Positions 45,022 to 56,385 of a DNA stretch of 64,000 bases are shown piece after piece. The notes below the pieces were generated by a model. The model searched no databases and had not been told where the DNA came from. It worked only from the letters and a program-made list of their open reading frames with translations. The stretch's first letter is position 1. Every line of letters begins with the position of its first letter. The stretch spans positions 7,665,706 to 7,729,705 of the forward strand of contig NC_083340.1 of NCBI RefSeq assembly GCF_019175385.1, in the 5' to 3' direction. The translations under genes and the position numbers were made by a program. Source of the DNA: Lycium barbarum. Lineage: Eukaryota; Streptophyta; Magnoliopsida; Solanales; Solanaceae.

Positions 45022-45713
45022 AAAACAGTGCCAGAAGTAGAAACCAATATTAAAGAAACATATGTTTTCCCTGATTTAAATTAAAAAATATCATCTCTGT
45101 AGGTTCAGACGATATCCAATTATTTAAATCTTGACAAACAAATTACAATATGACAATCCACATTGATTATTCGTAGAAACTTGTACTTTATTATTTCATG
45201 ATAATTTTTCAACCAAAAATTTAATTTTAATAATATTCTATTGTTTCGAAAAAAAATACATACCCCCCACAACTTTCAACTGAATTTTGTTCAACCCGCT
45301 TTTTCCATTTAATGATTTTTTAAATATATTCTTCCACACTAAAAGACAAGTAATATAAATCCCAACCTACCCCAAATAAAGAACCCGACCCATTAATATA
45401 AATTCAAAGGTTTATTTATTACTCATATTTCCACATTAATTAATCCCTTAAATAAACATATGTATTCCAACACCAAAACCTACCCACTGTGGTCGTCTCG
45501 AAAATCTGCCGGAAGTACTAAACTGCATCTCACCTCCGAAGATTGGGAAATTTTATGTAGAAAATGTTAGTTTTTGAGTGAGTTCATGCAGAGAACCCAT
45601 GATTTTTCTCTGCTAGCGACGTACATATTTAATTTTTAAGTAGATCGAAGCCATCGCCATCTCCGATATTCTTTTGAACTGGTGGTCTAATAATTTTCTC
45701 GGTGCCGGAAATG
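44013..45713. repeat. Tandem duplication, unit 2
   Basis: It aligns with 42131-44012 and includes the truncated MITE (to 44143), the possible exon, a poly-A tract (45001-45025) and the GTGCCGGAAATGGA end. About 170 bp of unit 1 around 43412-43570 is missing. Confidence 0.85.
44628..44810 (+). pseudogene. Possible terminal exon, copy 2
   Basis: Partner of 42782-42963; same frame and TGA stop, with a weaker acceptor context (TTTATAAG). See copy 1; no function is inferred. Confidence 0.25.
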
Positions 45714-47083
45714 GAGTTGGCGAAGTTTAACGCCAAACCTCCTGCCAAAGAAGAAAGGGAAAAAAAAAACTAAAAAGAGAAAAAAGAAGAGAATAAAATA
45801 GTGTGGTAAAAATTAAGGGCTTAGGGAGTTATCTGTCGAAGATGGCATTTGGTACAAGAACAACAAAATATAAGAAAGAGAGAGAAAGAAAATCGTATAG
45901 AGACAAAGAAAATTTAATGAAAAGGAAATAATAAGAAAATTAATTCCAATCCAATTAAATGACGACACGTATATAGTTTGAATTAGTGTTTGTATTGTTT
46001 TTTCTCTTCATCCGCTTTTGAGAAGCTGATGGTAATTATTTTCCCATGACACACTTTAGGAGTAATTAAATTCACTTCAAACAGAATAGGGGATAAAAGT
46101 TTTTATCAAATTTTGATTTGGATAATTCTAATTCAAATTATTAAATTAATTTTACATGATTAAAATGAAATAAAATAGAAATTTGATTTTCTATTTAAAT
46201 GAAGAACTACTATTTTAAAATTTTTGGTAAATATTCTTGGTTTAGCTCATTTTACTTGTCATGTTGGCTTTTGCACAGTTAAGGAAGCGTCAATTAGAAT
46301 TATAATTTGACTAATTTATCTTATTCATTATTTGATCTCCATTTAATATTATTTTTTCTTTTACGACATTAATCTCTTTTCACATTTATTAGAGTAATAA
46401 TAAAAATGAAAAAGTAATTAAGTTCTATCTTATTTTAAAATATAAATATTTTAAGTATATTTATTTTAGTAAACATAAAAAATAAATGACATCGCGGAAT
46501 ACCAAATACAACAGTTAAATATCTAGATTAGATCTCAGGCTAATATAAGAAAATAAAGGAAATTATATGGTTTAGATACTTAACCTTTTGAAGAAAAGCA
46601 ATAATATGGGGTCCAAGTTTTTTACTGAACAATAATTTCATTTGCTCCAACTAATGGGTTAATACGCATGTGGCAATGAATCCACCATTATTGACTTAAT
46701 GGGGGTATGATTTTTTAATATGGGGTGCATGTTTTTTTTTTTTTTTAATATGGGGTTCATTTTTTTTTTATATTGCTTGATTTTTTTAATATAGGGTCCT
46801 TTTTTTTTTTACATGAGTTTGGAGATGGTGGGGTCCATTTTTTTCCTTTTTTTTATATTGCTTGGTGTTTTTAGTATGACGCCCACCTTATAATTTTTTT
46901 TTTTTTTAAGGTGACTGACGATGAAGCACGGGTAAAACCCATGCTTCTATATTGTAGTAATTAGCATGAATTTTTATGTTGTGTAAAATGTTAAATTTTA
47001 ATGGTTAAAACATATATGTAAAAATATAAAATATACTATGAATAAATAAGTATTATTACTTTTTGGTTAGCTAAAATCACAGT
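45714..47083. other. AT-rich intergenic DNA with T-run / ATATGGGG repeats
   Basis: No gene is seen. 46680-46915 has TAATATGGGGT-like words alternating with T-runs. 46922-46945 has a long imperfect inverted repeat, GAAGCACGGGT/ACCCATGCTTC, with an AAA loop. Confidence 0.6.
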
Positions 47084-47091
47084 CTTTCAAA

Positions 47092-47269
47092 CAGAGGCGG
47101 AGCCAGGATTCGAAGCTTGTGGGTTCGGGGTTCTAATTCTTTAAAGTTACTGGATTCTTAATTAATAATTTTTTACATATTTGACAAAAATTTTAATATA
47201 AATACATGGTTTAAATAAAAGCTACTGCGTTCGGCCAAACTCACATCCGATGGGCTGGTTCCGCCCCTG
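47092..47269. mobile_element. hAT-type MITE (178 bp), complete
   Basis: Ends CAGAGGCGGAGCCAGG and GCTGGTTCCGCCCCTG form an imperfect inverted pair, and both flanks carry the identical 8-bp duplication CTTTCAAA (47084-47091, 47270-47277). This short MITE type is familiar from Solanaceae DNA. It has no coding capacity. Confidence 0.9.
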
Positions 47270-47552
47270 CTTTCAAATACCTTCATTTGTCCCCTTGTTA
47301 GGTCCACTTTCAATTACAAAGATTTTTATTACCCAATAAAAATTGTATCTTCTTAGGTTGTTAATTGGCACAACTTCGTTCGCCAAGTCCTTTCCAATTT
47401 TCGTTGCAAGATTATCTAAAATAAATTGTGCACAAGAATTTTAATTAAAATAATGTATAATTCTATAAATAATTTATTTTATGAGATAAGATTAGAAGAT
47501 TAGTTTGCCTGAATAGATGAAACTTGTGATTATATGAACAGGTGAAGCATAT

Positions 47553-48945
47553 TGATAATGTCCAAATCCACTCCTCAAAGAGAAAGTGTACACGGTCGTA
47601 TGCAATATAATTTATCCAACTATGAGTCGGGGTCGATCCCACAGGGAACAATATACTAGGCGATTAAGAAAGTAAGGAAATTTCACTTACCAAGCTAAGC
47701 CAAACGATATATAATATTTTGGTTTTTTTGAGAAATTTTCAACTAATGCGGAAATGTAAACTAACCTAGAAAGCAAGTAAAATGATAAATGGCCACAAGC
47801 ATGGATACGAGAAACTCTCAAGTAACGATCCAATGTATTTTATGATTTTACAAGTAAGAGCCGGTTTGTGTCGATAGATAATGGTTTCTAAAATCTCATT
47901 AAAAGTCTTCCAACCAAATCAAGGAATTTCACTCTAAGCATTTCCAAGCCTTAGAGTGTGATATCAAGCACAACCAATTGAATCTCAAGTAACTTTCTTA
48001 TTCCTAGCTCAAGTTATTAGATGGGTTTAATGACCCAAATTCTTATTAATTAATCTTTCCCAACCTAGATTTCCTCTTCCGAGCTCAATCAAAGTAAACG
48101 GGCGAGTCTTAAGGTTAGCTAATCCTTTAAGAAACATTAAAGAAACAAGATTAATTAAAATAACAAAAAGACCCACTTCAATAGCAATAAAAATCATTCA
48201 ATACATAAGCATAACAAGAGTTTTAATCCAACACTTTAATCATAGAATATTTCCATAAACAAGATTCAAGTAATGGAATAAAATATAACACCCTTAAATA
48301 AGCAATACAAAGCAAGGAATTGAAGAAAGGGTTGAGAAATTTATCATTAACGAGCTCCAATCTTCTCCTCCAAAGGTGTGGTGTAAAACCCTAGCTCCAA
48401 AGCTTGTGTTGAATGGCCAAAGATCAGTTTTACAAACCCTAACATTCTATTTATATAAGTGCCAAAACAGGAACAAAATCTGAACAAAAATACCTTGCGT
48501 GCACAACATGCGTCTCGCAGGTTGTATCGCATGTTCAACCTGCGGTTCGCAGGTTGTACAAAACTCTCGCAGGTCTTGCAATGTACAGTGATGACTTGCA
48601 GCACATGCGGTCGTGGATGCGTCTCGCAGGTGATGCTCGCAGATGCTACATCCAATTTCTTCAAATTTTCAAAATCTCTGTACAAACTTGCTGCAGAACA
48701 TGTGGCTCGCATGTGTGACCTGCGGCTCGCATGTGTGACCTGCGACTCGCAGGTCACGTTTCTTCTATTTTGGCTTGTTTTGCTCTATTTTGCTCTATTT
48801 TGGTCCATTTTGCTCTGTTATGCTCTCTGGACATCTTATCCTACAAAACGACATAAATACACGAAAAGTAACACCAAAAGTGCTTGAAGAGTTACAAAAG
48901 CTTAAGAAATTAGCATCAAATATCCCGTAATTTCACGGCACATCA
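47553..48945 (-). repeat. Element 2 left LTR (3' LTR in sense, 1,393 bp)
   Basis: TGATAATG...CACATCA. 48500-48760 carries about ten TCGCAGGT/TCGCATGT words (motif B), including a perfect 23-base palindrome at 48735-48757. Confidence 0.92.
48735..48757. repeat. 23-base perfect palindrome in element 2 LTR (left)
   Basis: Centred on ACCTGCGACTCGCAGGT and extended by GTG/CAC on each side; eleven paired bases around a single central base. The same palindrome is at 53739-53761. Confidence 0.9.
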
Positions 48946-48960
48946 ACACTCCCAACTTAA
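48946..48960 (-). other. Element 2 polypurine tract
   Basis: The sense strand reads AAGTTGGGAGTGT before TGATGTG, with GAGGACAAGCAAAG just upstream, as in element 1. Confidence 0.75.
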
Positions 48961-50794
48961 AGTCTTTGCTTGTCCTCAAACAAATCAAAACCAAAATCTC
49001 AATGAGGATCCACTTTAAGCGCAAAAACATGACTTTCATTGGTACAAATAATTAGGCTACAAGCATGTGAAACTTCGACCAAATAACTGCCTCATTTCAA
49101 AATACAATTTCAAGAATGCAATGGAGTTTCAAAATTTTCAAGCGACAACACTTAAGCCTCAATAAGTGACTCAAAACTACTAGCATACTAGATATGCTCA
49201 GTTGACTCAACTTGGAATTTTTCAACATCACCAATCTATCGTAATCCATATGCCCTCACAAGAAAGAAAGTCCCAAAATCACTATATTCACAACAACAAC
49301 ACAAGGGACATATACACAAAGTCACTCACACTCAACAAAGAAATTCTATTTCTAACAAATATCACATCATAAGCTTGCCCTTATTTTCAATCATCACTAA
49401 CTCAAGAACATTTGGTTGGAGATCACATAGGGACTTTTTAAGCTTATAATGTAGGCTTAGGGAAGAGTAGGATAAGTATTTGGGATACAAGTGACTACGC
49501 CCTCCTTGAACACTACACAAAACATTTCGTCCACTTTCCTTTTCATTTCAAAACATCATTCCTTTCATTGCATACTAGTTTCCCCAATTATTCCAACTTC
49601 TTTTTGTGCAACCATTTTCTTGATTTCTATTTTTTTTTTCACAAAGATACATTTTTTTGCACAAAAAGTTTGCAACCTTTTTGTATTTTTCAAATTTTCT
49701 TCATTCTTTTGACTTTTCCACAACATCAATCTTCACTACTTCTCAAGCAATACTAACACCCCCAACTTAGGCTTTTGGCCTCAAATTCACAATTTAACGT
49801 TCAAGGAGGGAAAGGTTCAAAAGAGAGAGTTTCATCAAGAAGAGTAAAGGCTTGCAATGTGGCAATCAAAGAAAATGTCATAGGCTCAAATGGGGTTACT
49901 AGTGATATTATTTATGCAATGACAGGCTAGAAAGGCTAAAGAAGCTTTTTCAAAAATCACAAAGATAGCCCAAGGTCATCTCTCCAACCAACATAATCAA
50001 AATTAGCATTGAAAGACTAACCAGGTAAGTTCTAGATGATAAAAGTAAGCACAAGAATTATTCATCACACACTCACCACACATGGCATATGAACTAGTCA
50101 AGATGGAGCAATTTTACTTCCTAAGCAAGAACAACTAGAGCAATATCTCATAATCCAAAGTAAACCTAATTAGTAGGTAAAGAGTCACCAAATGAGCCAA
50201 AAAGTTGTCACAAAGATCATTCTTTCCTATGCACCTTGCTTTTTAACTAACGCAAAACAATTTGGAGGGATATTCGCATTTCAATATTTCACATGCAAGA
50301 GACTAACTCTATTAGTACCAAACAAGCCAAGAGTTTTCACATTTTTCCTCAAAGGAGCACCTACACCTAAACTACAAGACTAATGAAAGAAGCTAAGAAA
50401 GAAAATAAAATAATAAGAGTGACTAATCCACAACATGTCAAAAGAACGAAATTTTAAAAAATTTGAGCAAGTTCCAAAATATGATGTGCTACCACATGCC
50501 ACCCCCAACTAAAAATGTTGCAGTGTCCTCACTGTACAATGACAAAAAAAAAACTGGACAGTTTTGCAAAAACTGTTCAATTTTGCAAAAACTAGAAAAC
50601 TTTGCAAAAACTGTGCAAAACAATCCAGTTAACAGTGCTGCAATTTTCAGCAGCTACTGGTTTGGGGCTGTCCGAAAATTCGACCTGCTTAAAACAACTC
50701 CAAAAATTCTGAAACTTTGCAGATTAGTCAAAAAACCATAAACTAAACTATTCAAAAAAATAAAATTTCAAAAACGATTTAAATTTTTTAAAAC
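48961..50794 (-). other. Element 2 long 3' non-coding region
   Basis: 1.8 kb, no credible ORF. At 50550-50615 it carries motif A words (ACTGGACAGTTTTGCAAAA and variants), in the place where element 1 has the motif B palindromes. Confidence 0.75.
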
Positions 50795-50841
50795 GATGGG
50801 TTGCTTCCCACCAAGCGCTTAAGTTAACGTCGCGGCACGAC
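50795..50841 (-). other. Conserved structured block after the element 2 ORF
   Basis: Same block as 37955-38001, with a few substitutions, starting 24 bases past the stop codon. GTCGTGCCGCGAC and AAGCGCTT are unchanged. Confidence 0.6.
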
Positions 50842-50864
50842 GGTTACCTTTACCGCTTTTCCCT

Positions 50865-52388
50865 TCATTTGGAAGATATAAATTTGTGCCCCAACTTTGA
50901 ATCAAGATTCCAGTGATGCTCGTGAGGCGGTGGTAGGAAAGAAAAGAGGCCAACTCTCAGGTGTCGCATTTTGCACTTCTTGGCCCGTAAGTGAGGCATG
51001 CCATTTTGTCTTCTTGGCATAGCAAACTTCAAAATGAAAACGCTTTCTTCTTCATCTCCAAAATTCTCCATAGGCTCTGTTAGTTTAACTTCCATATCAT
51101 CAACCAAGCACAATGTTGAAAAATGGTTGGAATGTGGTCCAATGCGCTTCAATTTCAAATTCACTTCATTTTTGACATCCTCACCCAAAAATGAAATAGA
51201 GTCTTCAAAAACCATTTCATGAACTTTTTTATGCAACTCTAGTATCATTTCTTCAATCTCGGCATCTTGCATTATTTTTGGATTGGTAGGCTGGCAATTT
51301 ACCATTAGCTCATGAAAATCAATCTTGACCTCTTCTTTATTGGAAACCAACTCAAAACTACAATCCATGGCCCTTTGATATTGAGCATCACATGCCTCAA
51401 TCTTTGCATTCAATTCGGCCTCCAATTTTTGGATAACAATTTCAAGTAGCTCCACTTCTTGACTTTGCTCAACATGCATTTTTAGAAATTCTTCCATCAT
51501 CCGTGAAATGCCTTCACGGTGATCCCCATAGGCTTCAAGTTGTTGAGCTTGGTTCATTAGCCAATCTTGGCTCAAAATTTCCATCTTGTCAAGTTTTTCT
51601 TCATTGTGAGAGTCGTCCAACTCTTGTAAAAATCCATCCATGATGAGATATACCTTTTGGATAGTTTCATCATCTCCATGTTGAACTTCTTCCCACAATT
51701 TGGTCAAGACTTGCCTATAGTTTTTATTCCTCCCCATTATGCTTTTCAAAATTTCCTCAACTTCTTCTTTTTGAGAATTGGAGATTTCTTCATCAATATT
51801 TTGCTCTTCTTCAAGTTGAACCACTTCCTCACTTTCACAACTTTCGTTCTGGTCACAAGAATTGTCGGGCTCATCTTTCAAATTTGAAATCTATTCTTCA
51901 ACCATTTCATTTTGAGGAGTAGACACTTCCATGACAATTGATGAATTGGCATCCTCAAATGAATCATTCATTCTTTTCATAGCTTCTCCATTTTCTAAAA
52001 TGGATTGTTGGACGAGCTTTCGGTCTTCCTCCATTTTAGCTTCTCGATCTAAGTATGTTTGGAGCATTGCCATGATGCCTTCAAATCCGGCACTTTGTCC
52101 TTCACTTTCCATGTCATTGTCCCTGTCAAACTCAAAAGCACAACTAGCATTTTCGTTAGAACAACTTGGGAGAGGGGAAGCAAAATAATTGGGACAATCA
52201 CCCCAATGTCCACCTTGACCACCACATATATTACAAATATTCCCATCATAGGATTGAGACGGTGCACACATCTCTCTCCCGGGAGCATTTTCACAATCTT
52301 GCCAAAAGTGGGGTCCTCCACAATATGGACATGGGTCATCAAAATATGGATTGTAACCATCAAACTCATTTCCATTCCAAGATGCCAT
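50865..52388 (-). pseudogene. Element 2 orphan ORF, two cysteine motifs and coiled coil
   Basis: The frame runs from ATG 52388 to 50865, about 507 codons, with one TAG at 51891-51893 where element 1 reads GAG. Both Cys motifs are kept (CPYCGGPHFWQDC, CNICGGQGGHWGDC), as is the acidic helical body. Relative to element 1 the position of the nonsense codon differs, each copy being intact where the other is broken, so the ancestral gene was a single ORF. It ends a few codons earlier than element 1 (FISSK). No known family is recognised. Confidence 0.75.
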
Positions 52389-52532
52389 AGAGACAAAAGT
52401 AAAAATAAAATAAAAACTAAACACAAAACACACACACAAAAAAAAATCACAAACACATTTTCACAAATATTCACAAGTTTGGACCAAAGCAAGTAAGCTA
52501 AAATCCCAAACTAACCCAAATACGCCAAATTG

Positions 52533-52551
52533 TTCCCTGACAACGGCACCA
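52533..52551 (-). other. Element 2 primer-binding site, degenerate tRNA-Asp type
   Basis: The sense strand reads TGGTGCCGTTGTCAGGGAA, matching the tRNA-Asp complement at most positions. Confidence 0.75.
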
Positions 52552-52555
52552 AAAT

Positions 52556-53928
52556 TGATAACGTCCAAATCCACTCCTCAAAGAGAAAGTGTACACGGTC
52601 GTATGCAATATAATTTACCCAACTATGAGTCGGGGTCGATCCCACAGGGAACAATATACTAGGCAATTAAGAAAGTAAGGAACTTTCACTTACCAAGCTA
52701 AGCCAAACGATAGATAATATTTTAGTTTTTTTGAAAAAATTATAACTAATGCGGAAATGTAAACTAACCTAGAAAGCAAGTAAAATGATCAATGGCCACA
52801 AGCACGGATACGAGAAACTCTCAAGTAATGATTCAATGTATTTTATGATTTTACAACTAAGAGCCGGTTTGTGTTGATAGATAATGGTTTCTAAAATCTC
52901 ATTGAAAGTCTTCCAACCAAATCAAGGAATTTCACTCTAAGCTTTTCCAAGCCTTAGAGTGTGATATCAAGCACAACTAATTGAATCTCAAGTAACTTTC
53001 CTATTCCTAGCTCAAGTTATTATTCTTGTTAATTAATCTTTCCCAGCCTAGATTTCCTCCTCCGAGCTCAATCAAAGTAAACGGGTGAGTCTTAAGGTTA
53101 GCTAACCCCTTAAGAAACATTAAAGAACAAGATTAATTAAAATAACAAAAAGACCCACTTCAATAGCAATAAAATCATTCAATACATAAGCATAACAAGA
53201 GTTTTAATCCAACACTTAATCATAGAATATTTCCATAAACAAGATTCAAGTAATGGAATAAAATACAACACCCTTAAATAAGCAATACAAAGCAAGGAAT
53301 TGAAGAAAGGGTTGAGAAATTTATCATTAACGAGCTCTAATCTTCTCCTCTAAAGTTGTGGTGTAAAACCCTAGCTCCAAAGCTTGTGTTGAATGGCCAA
53401 AGATCAGTTTTACAAACCCTAGCATTCTATTTATAGAAGTGCCAAAACGGGAACAAAATCTGGACAAAAATACCCTGCGTGCACAACATGCGTCTCGCAG
53501 GTTGTATCGCATGTTCAACTTGCGGTTCGCAGGTTGTACAAAACTCTCGCAGGTCTTTTTTTTCTTTATTCTTTAAGAAAAAAAAAAGAAAAAGACCTGT
53601 GACAGCACATGTGGTCATGGATGCGTCTCGCAGGTGGTACCTACGTCTCGCAGGTGATGCTCGCAGATGCTGCATCCAATTTCTTCAAATTTCCAAAATC
53701 TCTGTACAAACTTGCTGCAGAACATGCGGCTCGCATGTGTGACCTGCGACTCGCAGGTCACGCTTCTTCTATTTTGGCTTGTTTTGCTCTATTTTGCTCT
53801 GTTATGCTCTCCGGACATCTTATCCTACAAACAACATAAATACACGAAAAGTAACACCAAAAGTGCTTGAAGAGTTACAAAAGCTTAAGAAATTAGCATC
53901 GAATATCCCGTAATTTCACGGCACATCA
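52556..53928 (-). repeat. Element 2 right LTR (5' LTR in sense, 1,373 bp)
   Basis: TGATAACG...CACATCA. It differs from its partner by many substitutions, a missing stretch near 53021, and a hairpin insertion at 53551-53598. It carries motif B words including the 23-base palindrome at 53739-53761. Confidence 0.92.
53551..53598. repeat. 48-bp foldback inserted in element 2 right LTR
   Basis: AGGTCTTTTTTTTCTTTA at the left pairs with AAAGAAAAAGACCT at the right, with a short loop. The partner LTR has unrelated sequence at this place (TTGCAATGTACAGTGATG). Confidence 0.85.
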
Positions 53929-53933
53929 CATAT

Positions 53934-54855
53934 CTGTCATAAATAACACAAATTTTAAATCACATAATATCAATATTACACTTAACTAAAGAATATAATC
54001 TAAGTTTTTTTTTTTTTTTGTACAAAAAAAAAAAAAAAGCAATTTGAGCTGACGTAACAATTACCATCGTTAGTTATGAAACATAAGGAAAAAGAAATAG
54101 TGAACTAATAAGACCTAATCCTAGTTTTTGTTATGAATTACAATGATCCAAACAACCTGTACAAAAATTAAAGTAAGTTAGATATGAAATTCTCCAAGTT
54201 CATAACATGAAACTAAAAAAATAAGGTGACGAAAGGAAGTTGAGAAGTTGGTATAAATTTTTTTTTAAGATAAACAAAACCTGAAACATCTATTTGATTT
54301 CTTAAGATCAATTAGCAAACACGAACAAAGTAATTCCAACAGTTAAGTATCAATAGAATCAAAAATAGTTAGAACATATGTACCTTAAAATTTCAAAACT
54401 CCAATTGAAAAAGAGGATTTTTGAGAATGCATCATCATATTCAAGAATTAACGAATGTGAGAAGCACAAATATTTTCCTGTTGTAAAAGGATGGATCCAA
54501 AAAGAACAAAAGGACGTGACAATTCACAAGGGGAGAAGAAATAAATTTCATTTAATTAGGTTATATTTATACGTGCTAATACCGAGTATTAAAAGGAAAA
54601 ATGAAAACCTTGAAACAACTGTAAGTACGGCGTAAAAGAATTCCAAACCTAAAGTGAATCCTGAATTTAAATATACCAAAAATAACGGTGCTTTTTTTAG
54701 TTTTTCAAAAAATATATATTATTAGTGTTTATGTTTAATTACACCTATATTTAATGAGAAAAATAGTAAATGACATTGTCTATCGTAGAGTCTTTTAAAG
54801 AAGGACAAAAAGTTCAATTAATATTTTTAAGACCCTTCGTGTTTTTAATATAGTA
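53934..54855. other. AT-rich intergenic DNA, no gene seen
   Basis: Contains a T-run/GTAC/A-run palindrome at 54006-54039 and one chance ORF of 85 codons at 54378-54635 with no recognisable feature. Confidence 0.6.
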
Positions 54856-56385
54856 CTAATCTCTACGAACGTGGGTTTACACGTTATTCCCTGTCAAACA
54901 TGACAAAAAATGTTAGGTTTAGGTTAAGATGTTTGTAATTAAATATCATTTTCTATGAGGTACAAAAATATTATTAGTTCATACCAAAAAATACTTCTTT
55001 GAAATGATGTTCTTGGTATGTGTTTATTGTTCTCTTACCCGTGTTGGAAACTATTACCACAAATTAATATTGAGTGACCTTATAGCTATGTTTGTAATTA
55101 AAAATATAAAAGTATTGAAAACTTTGCTGGACAAAATTAAAATAATTTCTAACCGATAGTAACAAAGAGTTAAAAGATAAAACGTTTTTGTGATATGTTC
55201 AAAGATAACCTGTTACAAATAGAGTCATCCATAAAGCAAATTAGAAACAACTCGCTTTACAATGTATACATCATTACCAAATATGAATATTTTTAATCAA
55301 TTCAAATGACTATCTTTTGCCGGATTGTAATGCTTTGTTTTTCCATTGAAGAAAGTTGATCAAAATTGGGATATACCTCTTTTCTGTGACTATCTGTCCT
55401 CTACAATCATTGATCAACTTATTTTGATTAAAAATTATCATTAATATATCTAATTAATTTCCCACAAACTTGCATGAACTTCTAAAATAAAATACACTAC
55501 AATCATATTTTTTACAACATTTTCCATGCGCAATTTTGTTTTTCTTTTGGTATGTATTTTTCTATTCTATTATAACGATAGCACCAATGGATAATATTTG
55601 TTGTTAAATTTATTAATTTTTTTCCACGAGCAATTAGTATACTTAGAAATTAATCGCCTATGGCTAGATATTTAATGTACTTCAATTTTTGGCTTTTGGA
55701 TTTTTTTTTAAATTAAGTTGATTTAAAAAACGTAAGGTATAATATGTTAGAAAAATTGAAATCTCTCTTTTAAACACTTCTAACTATTTTTTATTTCATG
55801 TAACATAGAATTATATGTTTACTAACTTGCAGAAGATAATCAAACAAATTTATGACATCTATTATTGTTTTTTCTTATCCTTCTATTTTATTTTGAGCAT
55901 ATCCAAAGGTTTGATAAGAAATCTTTAAAATACTTTGGTCAAAATTCCATCCCATCTGCATAAAATGTCAATATTAGATAAATAAATGACGAAAAATTTA
56001 CCCGTGGTTCCTCATATCCTTAAACCTATGTGGTCCAGACTATCCATGATCTAACATAAAAATAAGGTGATTTTCTATTGACTTGAATAATGTAATTATT
56101 AACAAAATTTTAAATACTTCTTCATAGCCAAAAGAACTCTCACGATGGAAGATTAAATTGTCAGTCGAACCAAATTGTGCTTTTCACGCCTCCTTGTAAT
56201 TCTAAAAAGTATTGGACTAATTAAAAGTGACTTGGTTTAAGTAGGGATTAGTTCTTTTAGGTTTTTGGGTTTAAGAAGTGTGTTAAAAAAACAAATAGGA
56301 TTATAACTTATTAAGGTATAAAAGTCATTCAATATTTGAAGGATATTTTGATCAACCAATATTTATATTCATTATTTTAAAATAA
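54856..56385 (-). mobile_element. Helitron-like element, most degenerate of three
   Basis: On the minus strand the 3' side shows an imperfect hairpin (ACGTG...CACGT), nine bases, then TTAG. The 5' side retains GATCAAAATATCCTTCAAATA and TTTTAAAATAATGAATATAAA, matching the two neighbours, but the terminal TC is changed. No Rep/helicase coding is seen. Confidence 0.4.

Larger units (their letters stand above)
47553..53928 (-). mobile_element. Element 2: non-autonomous Ty3/gypsy LTR element, complete
   Basis: Limits TGATAATG and CACATCA, with target duplication CATAT on both sides (47548-47552, 53929-53933), the same five bases as element 1. Sense (minus) order: LTR 52556-53928, primer site, leader, one orphan ORF with one nonsense codon, non-coding region, purine tract, LTR 47553-48945. 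Internal coding sequence is close to element 1, while the LTRs match well only in their first 900 bases. No enzymes are encoded. The LTRs differ by more than those of element 1, suggesting an older insertion. Confidence 0.93.

Noticed and set aside
48347..48887. ORFs of 136 and 142 codons with many Arg/Cys on both strands (also 53427-53742)
   Set aside because: They are translations of the TCGCAGGT-rich array in element 2 LTRs; both strands and several frames are open for the same reason.
51931..52496. Plus-strand and off-frame ORFs over the orphan ORF (also 39091-39580)
   Set aside because: They are shadows of the minus-strand frame, which alone has coherent Cys motifs and conserved amino acids between copies.
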